DNA of 64,000 bases from Branchiostoma floridae (GCF_000003815.2 NC_049980.1:4193742-4257741), one strand, 5' to 3'; positions 48,201 through 56,749 are shown, numbered from the stretch's first letter. A program made the numbers and translations. Notes: generated by a model from the letters alone, not told the origin.

Positions 48201-51200
48201 TTCTTGTATAGGACTGTTTAGCCATAGCCGAAAAGCTGTCGGTCTGATTCGAATTCGAACTGATTCGGAGTTTGAACAAGTCCTTAGATGAACTGTAGTC
48301 GTTAAACTCTAGAACTTAAGGACGACTAGTTGACGTAACGTTTCTTAGCAACGCAGGAAGGTCTGAATCTACAGCTAAGATCTTTCCTTTTCAAGACCTG
48401 ATTCCCTCCTCACGCCCACATCTCCCTCCCGAGAGTTCCGAGTTCCGTCTTGGAGGACACTTGATGTCAGAGAAGAACCCCGTTCACAGAGACAGATAAC
48501 CAAACAAGGACATTGCGTCTGTCGTCTGAACGGAAGTCGCCTTTAAAGTACACGTTATCAAGAGCTTCGTCTCAGAACCTGTAATGTGGAGGTAATTGTT
48601 AGAACTCGGCCTTTTGTATAGCCTCCATAGCAGGCTTTCTGGGGGCGGCAATCAGAAAACACCAGCAATCAGCGACCGAGTACAAAATAGAAATGGCCAC
48701 CAAAAGTGTATTATGAGCCAAAAAAGGCCCTAAAGGCCTGCTATGGAGGCTAGCCTTTTGGGCGTTCGCAATTTCGTAAAACTTGCGCTTTTACCTCCAT
48801 GAAAAATGGAGGTGTTTGGTTATATTGGTTTGTCTGTCTGTGTACGTTGATGAAGGTTAGACATCCAGGAGATACGATACACCAAAAAGCAGTTACTCAA
48901 GCAACTTCCAAAATCATATCCAGTTGCTTGAGTAACTGCTTTTTCGCGTGTCTGTCTGTCTGTGCGTTTGTATTTCCGTTATGTTTGTGGTCGGCATAGC
49001 TTTATAGAACCTCCTGATGGATCGTAATGATATTTAGTAGAGTCAGGGCTTGGGAAGACGAAGGTCAAGGTCGATTTTGGACCACCTTGTGTGCGGCCTT
49101 GATACTGCAGCAGAACTTTCGGTTTTTGCGACTTTTATCCTAGTTATTGAAGATGTCTTTAAAGAGAAAAAAGGACGCTGAGACTTACATTTGTATTATA
49201 CAAAGTGCTCTTAGAGTGCTTAAATGTGACGGTATCGTAGTCACTTAACCAGGATTATTTTCATAAGCGCCCGGATATCTCTGGACAGACAGACGCACTC
49301 ATTTGAAGCTTCTTGAGTGGACGTGACGTCAGGTTGCCATGGCGACGGTTTGGGTGGCAGTTAAAGATGCATCCTTGTCTCATCCTCTGTTGTATGGAGT
49401 GCATAATCACTGATAGCACTCCGGATATAACTGACTAGTCTTCACCAGACTGTCTACGCTGGCTTTTGTAATTCATTAGTAGAATAATTTACCAGGGGAT
49501 TTTTGCTGCCGGAGTGTTCGGTCGGTCGCGTCTTGAGGGGGGATGCTTACGTTAGGCCTAGGTCCCAATTCCCAACCCTGGGCCAGGCCGGGCAGCTTTC
49601 CGAAAAGAAAAAATATGATAAGAATGTCAGTAAAACACACAGAATGTAATTGAAATTAGTCAAAGGCATGATTTGTGTATATTTCTTGGTTAACGCTTTT
49701 ATTTTTTCGTTTCCGCAGACATCCCGGCCGGGCCCCGTTTCAGAAATGGGACCTAAGTCTTACATTGCCTACCGGGGGCCTGGCCAGGCTGTTTTCGGAA
49801 ACGAAAAATTAAAGTTTATGCCCATAAATATGCACAAGGCTTACTGTTCAATTATTTTGTAGTTCGCTTTGTGTATTTGTTGTGTTTTACATCGCACTTT
49901 TCATTCACCAAAACTGGCCCCTCTGTAGATGTGGCGATAGCCTTAGCATGGACTGACTGCCCTGTAGTCTAACGGCACAGCTGAAAAAATCATGCCAATT
50001 GTGCAGATTTGTCTAAAAGCACCAAATTTGGCACACACATCGTCAGACATGTTTTAAGCAAATCTAGATATGGAGGCATCTCAATTTTAGCCCAGGAGCA
50101 CTTCAGCAGCACTTTGAAATTAGAGTCCCGAAAATGGAAATCTCAATTTGGTCAATTTCCCAACTTTTTTGCCGAGTTCTACGATTCCCGTACCCTCGTA
50201 GGAAGGCCTGGTGATGGCTAATGGGTGTAATGGCTGACCTACCCGCCATCTTACCACGAGTATTTGATCGCTCTGCCCACTCATCTCTCCGTTAATCTAA
50301 GCTCGTCGCTGCTTCTAACGTTTCGACACCGTCCTTCACATTTCCAGTGGCTTCAATTTCGTCCCACTTCAGTTACAGGCAAATCAGCGATCGACCGAAC
50401 AAGAGGCGGTAAATTGTCACTGACGTTATCAAAATAACGGAAGGGGCAACCCAACACTAAAGCAAGCGGTTATGTATAATTTAATGGACTGTGAAACACT
50501 GTACCAAATCGCGAAAGATATTCACAACGTGGTGCAAACCTGTGCTGACTGTCGCATGACACTGCTAATCATTTGAAAACGATAATAAAAACAAACTGAT
50601 AATTGGCAAAATGTCGCCATCACTGCAAAGCTCTTTTGGATGGATTTCAATAATTGTATCGGTTTTTAGTTCAATGGCAATACTGTGACTTCCAATAAGG
50701 ATATCTTGTGTCTAATTTGAGGTCGAACCTGAGGATGCGACATTCCGGGTGAAGCATTTTTCTTTGTAGAGTATTTTACTCGCGAGTCGAACGTCGGGGG
50801 AAATTGGTACAAAATCTCTATTAGGTGCAGCTCAGTGTGATACGACTCACGACGTGCTTGCCATTTTTTTGTTACTATATGGGTCTTGAAGCTATGGTGT
50901 TTTGTCACTAGTTTCAGATGTGGCTTTCCCCAAGCACCATACCAACTGCAGCTTGCAGTAGCGTGCATGTTGCGACTCAAAAAAACTTACCGCTTGAATG
51001 GAATTCGAACCCGCAACCCAGTGGTTCTGAGCCCGCATCGTCCACAATAAAAGGCGGAATCAGAAACCCTGACCATATATACGCATCGGGTGTTTCAAAG
51101 GTTTCCTGAACACGACTCGCATCACCGCACGGATGAGTGGAGAACCCAAACATCGTGATTAGAAACCACGACAGGAAAGAAAAAAGGACAGAATCGCTCG

Positions 51201-54200
51201 ATTCAAAATTGTTCACCGTTTCATAACGAATGTAAGGAAGTCTGATGAGAATACAGACAGAGTAGATTAGTTGAAGCTGTTCAATAAGTCAGCCTGATGT
51301 AATCACAGCAGGGTGTCTCATGGATGAGTAAGTAGCAGAAATCAGCCAGTTGGAGTTGATGATTCGACAGAGGATTACAGAAACCACTCTGGATCGTATT
51401 CTAACTGGCTACGTCGGATATGTGTCGAATAGGTAACGTTATATATCTAAAGATTCCTTGCGGAGACTACGTTCATGTATATGAGCTGTAGATTTCAGAG
51501 AGAAGGTGGGAGGGGAGGGAGAAGGGAAAGAGGGGGAAGGGTGAGGAGTGAGGGAAAGAGAGAGGGGTGGAGGGATAGGTTCAAAGGGACAGGGATAGAG
51601 ATAGGGGAGAGAGGGAAGGATTGATATTGATAGAGAAAACAAGAATTTGATAGAGGGACAGAGAGAGGTACGGAGTGGAAGAGAGAGGGAAGGGACTGTA
51701 AGGAAATGGACGGAAGAAGGCAGACAGGCAGACAAAAATGTCAACCTAAAACTTCTTGCACCAATGGGGCGATAGGATTATTGGCGTACGTGTGACACCG
51801 GCAGCTTGAAATGCACGCAGCCTAGATTGCCAACGTGCCAGCCATATTGACATACTTAATACTAAGTACAAGCACTGACAGCAGCTTGGTATATTACATT
51901 AAAAGTCTGGATAAGAGCATCAACTGCTGGCTACCAATGGCCTATATAATCTGACTACAAATGTTGTTTAAACATTTAATAAAGACTTAAGGTTATCTGT
52001 CGTGAGTGGCGATAATCCCGTTTCAAAGCTGGATGAAATAAGTTGAGACTTCTTGTACGTTCACTGTTTCAAGAACGCATGCGCAGCGACAGGAATTGTG
52101 GGTAATATGTCAAAGGTGAAGGGCTGTGACTTGTAAACAGTTCTCGTTTCGAACAATGTCTAGATTTGCATAACAATGTCCAGATGTGATTTGTGCATGT
52201 CTCAGGGGCCTTCACCTTTGACATATTACACATGATGCCTGTCGCTGCACATGCGTACTTGGAACCGTCTCGCCTCGACCAATGGCTTGATTTGAATAAC
52301 AATGTCCAGACGGGATTTTAAATGTCTTAGGGGCCTTCACCTTTGACATACATTACCCATGATACTCGTCGCTGCACATGCGTACTCGAAACAGGGAAAG
52401 TGCTCATTGGCCGTTGGGTTTGTCTGGTGGACAAAAAGAAAATCGAAAAAAAAACACCTAAAAAGATTTTAAAAACCTGCCTTGGAGAGTAGCTGTTGAG
52501 AGTTGAGACCTCTTTTGCTCTTTTAGAACTGAGAAAAGTACTTGTTGCTTGTCCACGAGCTTGTTTATGGTCCCAAAAGGCTCAGGTGTACTCATCATTA
52601 AGCCGTGTGCGTCATAGTGGACAACCTGAACCCCAAACGTCGTACGTCTGCGTGACAAGCGAAGTGTTTTCCGCGAAATTTGAGTGCTTTAATGCCGTAG
52701 GTCGTTGAATGCAGCGGAAACCCAGTGGTAAAAGTGACACTGTGGTACACATGACCCATGTCTCAAATAACGTGCAAATGCGATAGTGCAATTGTTTTAT
52801 GTAAATCTCTTGTAACATTCTTCTTCCGGCTATAAAAGGCATAACAAGAAGGTCAAATTTCGGCGCATGCGCGTACACCCGCTCACAGCACACGAGTCCT
52901 CATTCAACAAGACTGGCAATAAAAATTAATATTATTGCCATGACGACGATTGAGGGGAACAACAATACAGCTCAAATCAGAAATAGACTGGAACTTCCCT
53001 GTTGCACTATCCCTGGCACAATATACGAGCCCACCTGTAACATAAACCTACAGCCAGCAGAAATGTACTATCCCTGGTACAGCACGATGGCCTGCCAGTA
53101 ACCTAAACCTACGGCTGAGCACTACAGTGTGTAGTGGAAAATAAAAAAATAAGGAAGAACCAACTGTTTCCAGCACTTCCGTCCTTGAATGACTTTCTTA
53201 CACCTAACCCACATGGCTGTCCTACTTCGTAATATTCCAGTCCTTGGATAGTATAATAGGCCTTGAACAATTATATTTGGCTCTGAATATGATAACCATT
53301 TGGATGCCATCATCAAGATCATGACCTCTATATGAAGTATTTCCTGTCTGCCTGTGGCGTATGGCTTGAACAAGCTCTAGTCTAGAAAAGAAAATGTATC
53401 CTTCATAACATAGCATAACAACCAAGACAACGTGATCCATTGTGCAGAGTTTCCCTGTCTACCACTTAAGTTTCAAAGAACAAATTCCAGTGTGACCTAC
53501 ATTCCTCCATTGCATACCAGAGATACATCTGGAACAGATGGGGGGGGGGACTTGCATACCCAGCATGCTGCATTCCTGTGGAAAAATTCCTGTGCAATTC
53601 CTAGAATTTTTGCAGACTGAATGCAATATATACCACTTGACGACTCCCCTGAGGCGTCGTCAAAAAATATGGTGCAAAACTCAATCCGTGGCAAAGTTAC
53701 AGGCAAGGTCTTTATCAATATCCAACACATTTTTTATCCGTCATGGTCGTTATTTTTCCGTCAATGTCCTTTTGAAAATCACAACACACTCATACGCAGA
53801 CACAATAAAACACACGCAAATACAAACACACAGAACAGCATAGACACACGAACACACATACACACACACATATACACACGCACGCACACCACAATGTGGG
53901 AGTTGACTATTGTCGTTTTCATAACTGTTGTCCATTATCAACTTGTATAAGAGTCTCCTTTATCGTCTTCGTACGTTCTTCTCTGTTTAGATTTTTCAGT
54001 CTTGCAAAAGAAACTTTATGTTCCACCTTTTTGGTTCACTGGAGTGACAAACGATTTCTTATCGCTTACAGATCCCTACGTGAAAATCGTCCTGTCCGGC
54101 GCCGACGGTGGCGAAGATGACGTCAGACAAACCCGCATCAGAAGGAAGACGAGCAACCCCGTCTTTAAGGAGGCCTTCAGTCTCCACATCCCTCACCAGG

Positions 54201-54388
54201 AGGTCAAGTCCGTCAGCGTCACCGCCACCGTGTACGACCACGCCCGAATCATCTCCGACGGCGTCATCGGCCAAGTTCGGTTCGGAGCCACGGCGACGGA
54301 GCTAAGCGAGATCGAGCATTTCCGGAGAGCACTGGATCAAGAGAACCAGCCAATCGCCTTCTGGCATAATCTCATGGAAATGGAGTGA
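32288..54388 (+). CDS. C2CD4-like: C2CD4-like protein with two C2 domains (six coding exons)
   Basis: Join 32288-33229, 38725-38844, 39307-39486, 41255-41413, 41941-42052, 54072-54388; 609 residues. All introns are GT-AG and every junction keeps the frame. The start is the first in-frame ATG after a stop at 32207, with A at -3; an upstream GTG was rejected. Residues 32-46 (NVLTPETIPEFLIPP) and 153-175 (RTAYGF...SPTTNRKESLYF) match motifs I recall from C2CD4 proteins. Residues about 180-314 are Ser-rich with basic clusters (possible nuclear signal). C2A spans about 336-465 and C2B about 468-600, ending PIAFWHNL, like the synaptotagmin WHxL motif. No signal peptide or membrane segment is seen. 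Vertebrate C2CD4 has one C2 domain, so the second is unusual. C2A ligand aspartates are replaced; C2B keeps DPYVK, YDH and SDG. C2 domains usually bind membranes or proteins; the role here is unknown. Confidence 0.9.
33230..33379 (+). other. Start of intron 1 (33230-38724)
   Basis: Donor GTGGGT. The 5.5-kb intron is filled mainly by the tandem repeat, the TTAA element, SINEs and duplicated blocks listed separately. Confidence 0.85.
33380..33785. repeat. Tandem repeat in intron 1, three units of about 145 bp
   Basis: Units share CGACCGCCTAGGC, AACATTGCAACTTA and ATAATGT(A/C)(G/T)GAAAAACATATTT. Core positions are 33442, 33583 and 33737. The third unit ends exactly where the next TTAA element begins. 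Confidence 0.8.
33786..34761. mobile_element. piggyBac-like non-autonomous element
   Basis: TTAA at 33786-33789 and 34758-34761 bound 976 bp with inverted ends TTAACCCTCAAGCACCCGA and TCGGGTGTTTGAGGGTTAA. Each end also carries a GGGGTCC...GGACCCC palindrome, and a third copy lies at about 34553-34575. Internal sequence near 34013-34110 resembles the 12353-12756 element. Ends and target fit piggyBac; no transposase remains. Confidence 0.8.
34762..35800. other. Intron 1, no further gene
   Basis: Holds a fragment of the 13555-13755 foldback arm at 35210-35255. The rest is AT-rich and unrecognised. Confidence 0.5.
35809..36368. repeat. Direct repeat pair of about 100 bp in intron 1
   Basis: 35809-35909 and 36269-36367 share TTTTTCTTACCACGCTTGCA, CAGTTTTGGG and CCCAGAGGATGTCATCCATA. 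Confidence 0.8.
36735..36860 (-). repeat. SINE type a, partial
   Basis: Minus-strand body with GCCGAAGCTAGGTACTCATT at 36802 and TCCTATCCGAGGGACGGCCC; the tRNA head is missing. Confidence 0.7.
37205..37650 (-). repeat. tRNA-derived SINE (type b), interrupted
   Basis: The distal body (GGGGCCGTAGGGGT, GCGGAGCCCATCCCTCTCC) occupies 37205-37320 and the proximal body (GGATGGAGTGAGGAAAGTCG) resumes at about 37548, with a degraded tRNA head to 37650. The foldback at 37348-37533 separates the halves. Confidence 0.7.
37348..37533. mobile_element. Foldback MITE, 186 bp
   Basis: Almost wholly self-complementary: TCATAATTCCACCAGGTGCC at the left faces GGCACCTGGTTGAATTATGA at the right, and ACCGCCACCTCAAAAAACGT faces its complement. 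Arms are about 90 bp. Confidence 0.85.
37900..38724. other. 3' end of intron 1
   Basis: AT-rich, with a C-run at about 38513-38521. It ends in a modest acceptor (CCCGCTACAG). No other feature seen. Confidence 0.6.
38725..38844 (+). CDS. Coding exon 2: linker and start of C2A
   Basis: 120 bp, residues 315-354, phase 0 at both ends. Reads VPTFTPYALRES, then GELKFAIEFVKRGRQLK, which is the first strand of a synaptotagmin-type C2 domain. The donor is a weak AAG|GTACAA. Confidence 0.9.
38845..39306 (+). other. Intron 2
   Basis: 462 bp, GT-AG, ending in a strong T-rich acceptor (TTTGTTTTTCAG). No other feature. Confidence 0.85.
39307..39486 (+). CDS. Coding exon 3: middle of C2A
   Basis: 180 bp, residues 355-414, phase 0 at both ends. 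Reads VSIIKAESLGG, SYIRLYLLPGK, then RNPIFNEEFYFGGLGLQ. The usual calcium-loop 1 aspartates are replaced (ESLGG and INSYI instead of LD.GG and SDPYV). The last 51 bp are repeated downstream in the intron. Confidence 0.9.
39436..40240 (+). repeat. Tandem repeat derived from exon 3 and its 5' splice site
   Basis: Units begin (AGGAACCCC-like) at 39436, 39537, 39638, 39746, 39854, 39955, 40078 and 40191, with spacing of 101-123 bp. The first unit is the real exon end. Each unit holds the last 51 bp of exon 3, a donor (CAG|GTGGGT or CAG|GTGAGC) and about 50 bp of intron. Units 3-5 are nearly identical to the exon; units 6-8 decay. Reading past the first donor stops at once (GTG GGT TTA TGA). Confidence 0.9.
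40241..41254 (+). other. Rest of intron 3
   Basis: Contains a non-repetitive, moderately GC-rich block (40470-40720) with TAATTA-like and E-box-like words. Acceptor TCCTGTTTTTTAG precedes exon 4. Confidence 0.6.
41255..41413 (+). CDS. Coding exon 4: end of C2A
   Basis: 159 bp, residues 415-467, phase 0. Reads MLNDMKLRMKVFSKTPHLRR, then DELLGEVQVVLGTLDL and ENRLWRNLEP. Where calcium-binding C2 domains have D-x-D in loop 3 this has SKT, so calcium coordination by C2A is unlikely. Strong donor GAG|GTAAGA. Confidence 0.9.
41414..41940 (+). other. Intron 4
   Basis: 527 bp, GT-AG, with a pyrimidine-rich acceptor (CCTTTCCACACAG). No other feature recognised. Confidence 0.8.
41941..42052 (+). CDS. 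Coding exon 5: start of C2B
   Basis: 112 bp, residues 468-504 plus the first base of codon 505. Reads DLGMLNVSLCYQPRSENL, then IVTVIKAEGMPRNN. Donor CTG|GTGAGT. The split codon joins exon 6 to give Asp-505 of DPYVK, which supports the junction. Confidence 0.9.
42053..43540 (+). other. Intron 5, proximal part
   Basis: Intron 5 runs 42053-54071 (12.0 kb). A short match to the 55375-55735 repeat is at 42090-42140. About 42700-43330 has no repeat partner in the window. Confidence 0.5.
43545..43712 (-). repeat. tRNA-derived SINE (type b)
   Basis: Minus strand: body GAGGTACCCATTTCTACACC at 43583 and a well-kept tRNA head (43655-43712) with reversed B-box GGGATCGAACTC and reversed A-box region. 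Confidence 0.75.
43780..44040. other. Unique-looking intronic block
   Basis: GC-richer than its surroundings, no repeat partner found. Could hold regulatory sequence; not testable by eye. Confidence 0.3.
44043..44506. mobile_element. TTAA-flanked TIR element (family of 56224-56746)
   Basis: The left end (AGAGGCATTCCTCTCC) is diverged; the right end TGGAGTGGAATGCCCCTTTAA is intact, with TTAA at 44503-44506. The terminal repeats contain an inner CTCCAGAAGGAG palindrome. Confidence 0.65.
44751..44833 (-). repeat. tRNA-like SINE head
   Basis: The reversed B-box GGATTCGAACCTGG at 44760 and a reversed A-box region up to GGGCTAC suggest a tRNA-derived head on the minus strand. No body matching types a-c was found. 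Confidence 0.5.
45040..45275. mobile_element. Decayed TTAA element
   Basis: Starts TTAACACTATATTGACCGGG and ends near the C-run at 45274. It resembles 12353-12756 in order (GACCGGGCC, GGTCCGGGAGG, GTTATACGACATCAAATT). Confidence 0.55.
45290..46250. other. Intron 5, no feature recognised
   Basis: Short open frames only, none with family resemblance. Confidence 0.45.
46257..46745 (-). repeat. tRNA-derived SINE (type b), interrupted
   Basis: Distal body (TTTTGAGGCCGCAGGGGTAG, GGCCCATCTCTCTCC) at 46257-46392; proximal body (CACGTACCGATTTTTACACC) and tRNA head at 46589-46745. The MITE at 46393-46588 separates them. Confidence 0.7.
46393..46588. mobile_element. MITE with about 34-bp terminal inverted repeats
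   Basis: The left end CTTAGATCACCTTTCCAAAC continues CGGGGCCCGGACGGG. The right end, reversed, reads CTTAGGTCACATTTCCAAAC and continues CGGGGTCCAGCCGGG. A second copy is at 49557-49757. Confidence 0.8.
46750..48610. other. Intron 5, no gene recognised
   Basis: A short GGTGTT(A/G)AAGGT-type repeat lies at 47165-47355. About 48270-48600 looks unique and GC-richer. Nothing else identified. Confidence 0.45.
48619..48752. mobile_element. MITE, 134 bp
   Basis: Inverted ends TAGCCTCCATAGCAGGC and GCCTGCTATGGAGGCTA are perfect over 17 bp. Confidence 0.85.
48790..49260 (+). repeat. Interspersed repeat with ATGGAGGT hairpin start
   Basis: Starts with ACCTCCATGAAAAATGGAGG, a mini-hairpin, followed by TGTCTG runs. 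From about 48985 it matches 60605-60845 and the reverse of 55600-55690 (GGCATA, AACCTC, GACGAAG(G/A)TCAA, TACTGCAGCA). A separate repeat with a perfect hairpin (48855-48945) interrupts it. Confidence 0.6.
48884..48944. other. Perfect 23-bp inverted repeat, 15-base loop
   Basis: AAAAAGCAGTTACTCAAGCAACT and its exact complement are separated by TCCAAAATCATATCC. It belongs to the repeat shared with 16645-16770, where the arms are farther apart. Confidence 0.9.
49557..49757. mobile_element. MITE, second copy of the 46393-46588 family
   Basis: Ends CCTAGGTCCCAATTCCCAAC and, reversed at the right, CTTAGGTCCCATTTCTGAAA. It shares GCCGGGCAGCTTT and CATCCCGGC with the first copy. Confidence 0.75.
49766..49945. 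repeat. Interspersed repeat with partner at 17402-17712
   Basis: Directly follows the MITE. Shares ACAAGGC, TTTTGTGT-like and CACTTTTCATTCACCAAAACTG-type blocks with 17540-17665. Confidence 0.5.
49950..51490. other. Intron 5, no gene recognised
   Basis: A reversed B-box-like GGAATTCGAACCCGCAACCC at 51000 may be a worn tRNA-SINE head. Nothing else recognised. Confidence 0.4.
51495..51735 (+). repeat. Polypurine tract, about 240 bp
   Basis: Almost only A and G on the plus strand (GGGAGGGGAGGGAGAAGGG and similar). Such tracts can form triplex DNA. No coding meaning. Confidence 0.9.
51740..52066. other. Intron 5, no feature recognised
   Basis: Nothing identified. Confidence 0.5.
52067..52394. 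mobile_element. TIR element with a partial tandem second copy
   Basis: The left end GAACGCATGCGCAGCGACAG runs to TATGTCAAAGGTGAAGGG, and the right end mirrors it (CCTTCACCTTTGACATATTA to CATGCGTACTTGGAAC, 52267). A further right-end copy follows at 52320-52394, preceded by the shared AATAACAATGTCCAGA. Confidence 0.75.
52395..53790. other. Intron 5, no gene recognised
   Basis: ACTATCCCTGG occurs twice (53006 and 53068) and a G-run lies at about 53541. No exon-like sequence. Confidence 0.45.
53795..53895. repeat. CA-rich microsatellite
   Basis: Imperfect ACACAC/ACACAT tract about 180 bp upstream of exon 6. Confidence 0.9.
54072..54388 (+). CDS. Coding exon 6: rest of C2B and stop
   Basis: 317 bp, completes codon 505 and encodes residues to 609, then TGA. 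Reads DPYVKIVLSGADGG, RKTSNPVFKEAFSL, SVSVTATVYDH, SDGVIGQVRFG and finally PIAFWHNLMEME. The RKTSNPVFKE segment and the WH-x-L ending match synaptotagmin-type C2B domains. The second Asp of loop 3 is replaced by Ala (YDHA). Confidence 0.95.
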
Positions 54389-54519
54389 CTTTGAAAAAAG
54401 CAGGTGTTACCACGTTGAAGTTGCCACGGTGATCGCTACCGTTCTCCTACAAAATGACTTTTTTTTATGAAATATCATCTGTCCTGTGACCAGATATCCA
54501 GCAAAATAATTTACGGGAA

Positions 54520-54750
54520 CTTCTGGGGACCACGGGTTGCCAGCCAATCACATGACGTGACCTTCTCGTGATCACAGGCTATCAGCCAACCACATGATAG
54601 GAACTTCACGTGACCTCATGTTGTCAGCCAATCATATTAAAGGACATAATCGTGACCATGGGTCTAGATCCAATGACTTTAAAGAACAGTCTCATGACCA
54701 CAAGTTGACAGACAGTGGCATACAGGCTAGCCACATGATAGCCAGGTACA
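54520..54750. repeat. Degenerate repeat in the 3' UTR, about 47-bp unit
   Basis: Four to five units share CAGCCAA(T/C)CACATGA and (G/C)(T/G)GACC(A/T)C; CCACATGATAG recurs at 54590 and 54733. Confidence 0.65.
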
Positions 54751-55272
54751 CCTTGCATGTCAATCGTATCTTAATCTTGTTTATCTTAAACGTTTTTATA
54801 TTCTTCCCAATACCATCAAGTATCTATTATCATGTATAAAATAGCCATATCATTTGAGTAGAAATATATGCGGTTAAAGAATATGTTAGCCATGGATGGT
54901 CGTTGCCAAAATGAACAAACTTGTGCGTTTAAACTGTAAATACTTAAATATTTGACGGTGTGTATCATTTTTTATAAATCTTTATACGAAACTTTTTGTC
55001 TCTAGATAGAACATGAAGTACGGAAGAATTGTAAAAGACGTCGTACGTGTATGCTGCAGTATGCAAATGAGCCGCGTGGTGTCGCTTTTGATACATGAGT
55101 GCCAAAGAGGATTGGATGGGTATTTGAGCTGTGTTTTAAGTATCAGCAATGCATGAACTAAATGTATGATGGCTATTTGCATCAAAGATGTAAAATTGTA
55201 CGACGATTTTTTCCTATAAGCTACCTAGATATGTTGCAATACTTAACTCGCTGATTATCTTCGCATTTATAG

Positions 55273-55278
55273 AATAAA
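55273..55278 (+). terminator. Candidate polyadenylation signal
   Basis: AATAAA, the first downstream of the stop codon. A second is at 55328. Which one is used is unknown. Confidence 0.4.
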
Positions 55279-55374
55279 ATACAAGAAATGAACTCTTGAA
55301 AGTCTGAATCCAAGTCTGTTGCTATCAAATAAATAGGAATAGAGTAATTACATATGATAGAATAATAGGTGATT

Positions 55375-55735
55375 GAAATCTAGCCATAGCCACTCACGCA
55401 ACTCGATCACAGACACAAAAACGCCACTGCAGTTCCAGAGCAAGATACTAGGGGGCCCAAACCTACCCACTTCTTCCATTATAATATCGCAAGCCATCAA
55501 AAAAATGTGCCACCAAAAAATCAAGACCATACCATAGCATGTCCAGGTTAAAAGATCCAAAAATAGAATTTCTGCTCCAGTACCAGGGTCAAACACAGTG
55601 AGCCTAGAATAGACCTTGACCTTTGTCTTCCAAACACCTACCCACATACCAAATATCATTACAACCCATCGAAAGATTCAGAAGTTATGCCGACAACAAA
55701 TATCCCGACACAAACATCACACACACACACATACA
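55375..55735 (-). repeat. Interspersed repeat ending in a CA run
   Basis: 55600-55690 is the reverse complement of the block at 48985-49090 and 60605-60700. CGCCACTGCAGTTC.AGA near 55425 recurs at 42100. It ends in ACACAC at 55718-55738. Confidence 0.55.
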
Positions 55736-55739
55736 CACA

Positions 55740-56220
55740 TAGAGACACAACAAAACTATTACGTTAGCTCAAAAATTTATGAAGGTTATGAGAGTCGGTC
55801 AGGCCTAGGAAAAAATGCTGTGTTTCCTGTTTCCCTACCTACCCTAGAAAACCTACCGACCTTAGACTTTTTTGGGTGGGCAGTGGAGTCACATAGCTCT
55901 CTCTAAATTTGAGTCAGCCTGCCTCATATTGAAGTGAAATATTGCTTGTCTAATGAAGGATAAATGTATCATGTACAAAAGTAAGTTTGACATTGAAAGT
56001 ATCCGTATGCATTTCAGTCTTTGTTCAACTGTATTGTAATATAAGTCTTACTAAAATTTTGTCCAGCCTGAAAGAATACAAGACAAAAAGACAATTCCAA
56101 CATACAGACTTTTTTCGGGCCTAAAACAGGAAACACAATATTTTCTTAGGCCTCGACGTATAACGTTACATTTACATCTTGAACATACAAATGTTGGCCT
56201 GTATTATAGCCAAACTCCGG
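55740..56220. other. No gene recognised
   Basis: Nothing identified. Confidence 0.5.
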
Positions 56221-56223
56221 AAC

Positions 56224-56746
56224 TTAAAGGGGCATTCCACTCCACATTGGAGTGTTATTTTCCGATAGATATTAGTTTTAGGAAGTGATAACTGCATTCT
56301 ACTTCACATTATACGATAAAGTACCCAGTTGCTCCACATGTCTCAAAAGCATTCAGTCTTCTACTAAACTCCCCAAGTACCCTCTAATTGAATTAATCCT
56401 ATGGCTGAATACAATGCAAAACTTTTAGGTAAGGTTACAAAACTAATTTCAGATTCGCTAAGAAATCTCGTCTTGTTCTTGTATTCTTTGCTATCTTACG
56501 AGCAATTTGCCTTCTCGGTGTGCTTAGCGTACCTCATTTATTCCGAAAATATGTACGATAAACATAGTGTCTATGCGTATAGAGAATGCATGGGTAGGGT
56601 CTGCATGGGTTTAGTGAGTGTCATTATTGTACACATCACGTAATTCATCCCAAAATGAATTCCACAGAATTCGGCTAATTATGTATTCATTGCCACATTA
56701 TCTATTGGAAAACAAGACTCCCTGCTGGAGTGGAATGCCCCTTTAA
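56224..56746. mobile_element. TTAA-flanked TIR element, complete copy
   Basis: TTAAAGGGGCATTCCACTCC at the left and TGGAGTGGAATGCCCCTTTAA at the right bound 523 bp. It is the best copy of the family also seen at 1308-2189 and 44043-44506. It keeps an uninterrupted TA (56699-56700) at the point where the first copy was hit by the mariner-type foldback. No transposase. Confidence 0.8.
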
Positions 56747-56749
56747 CTC

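Larger units (their letters stand above)
54389..55278 (+). other. Probable 3' UTR
   Basis: The first AATAAA after the stop is at 55273-55278, another at 55328-55333, giving an estimated UTR of about 0.9 kb. A degenerate repeat lies inside it. Confidence 0.5.
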
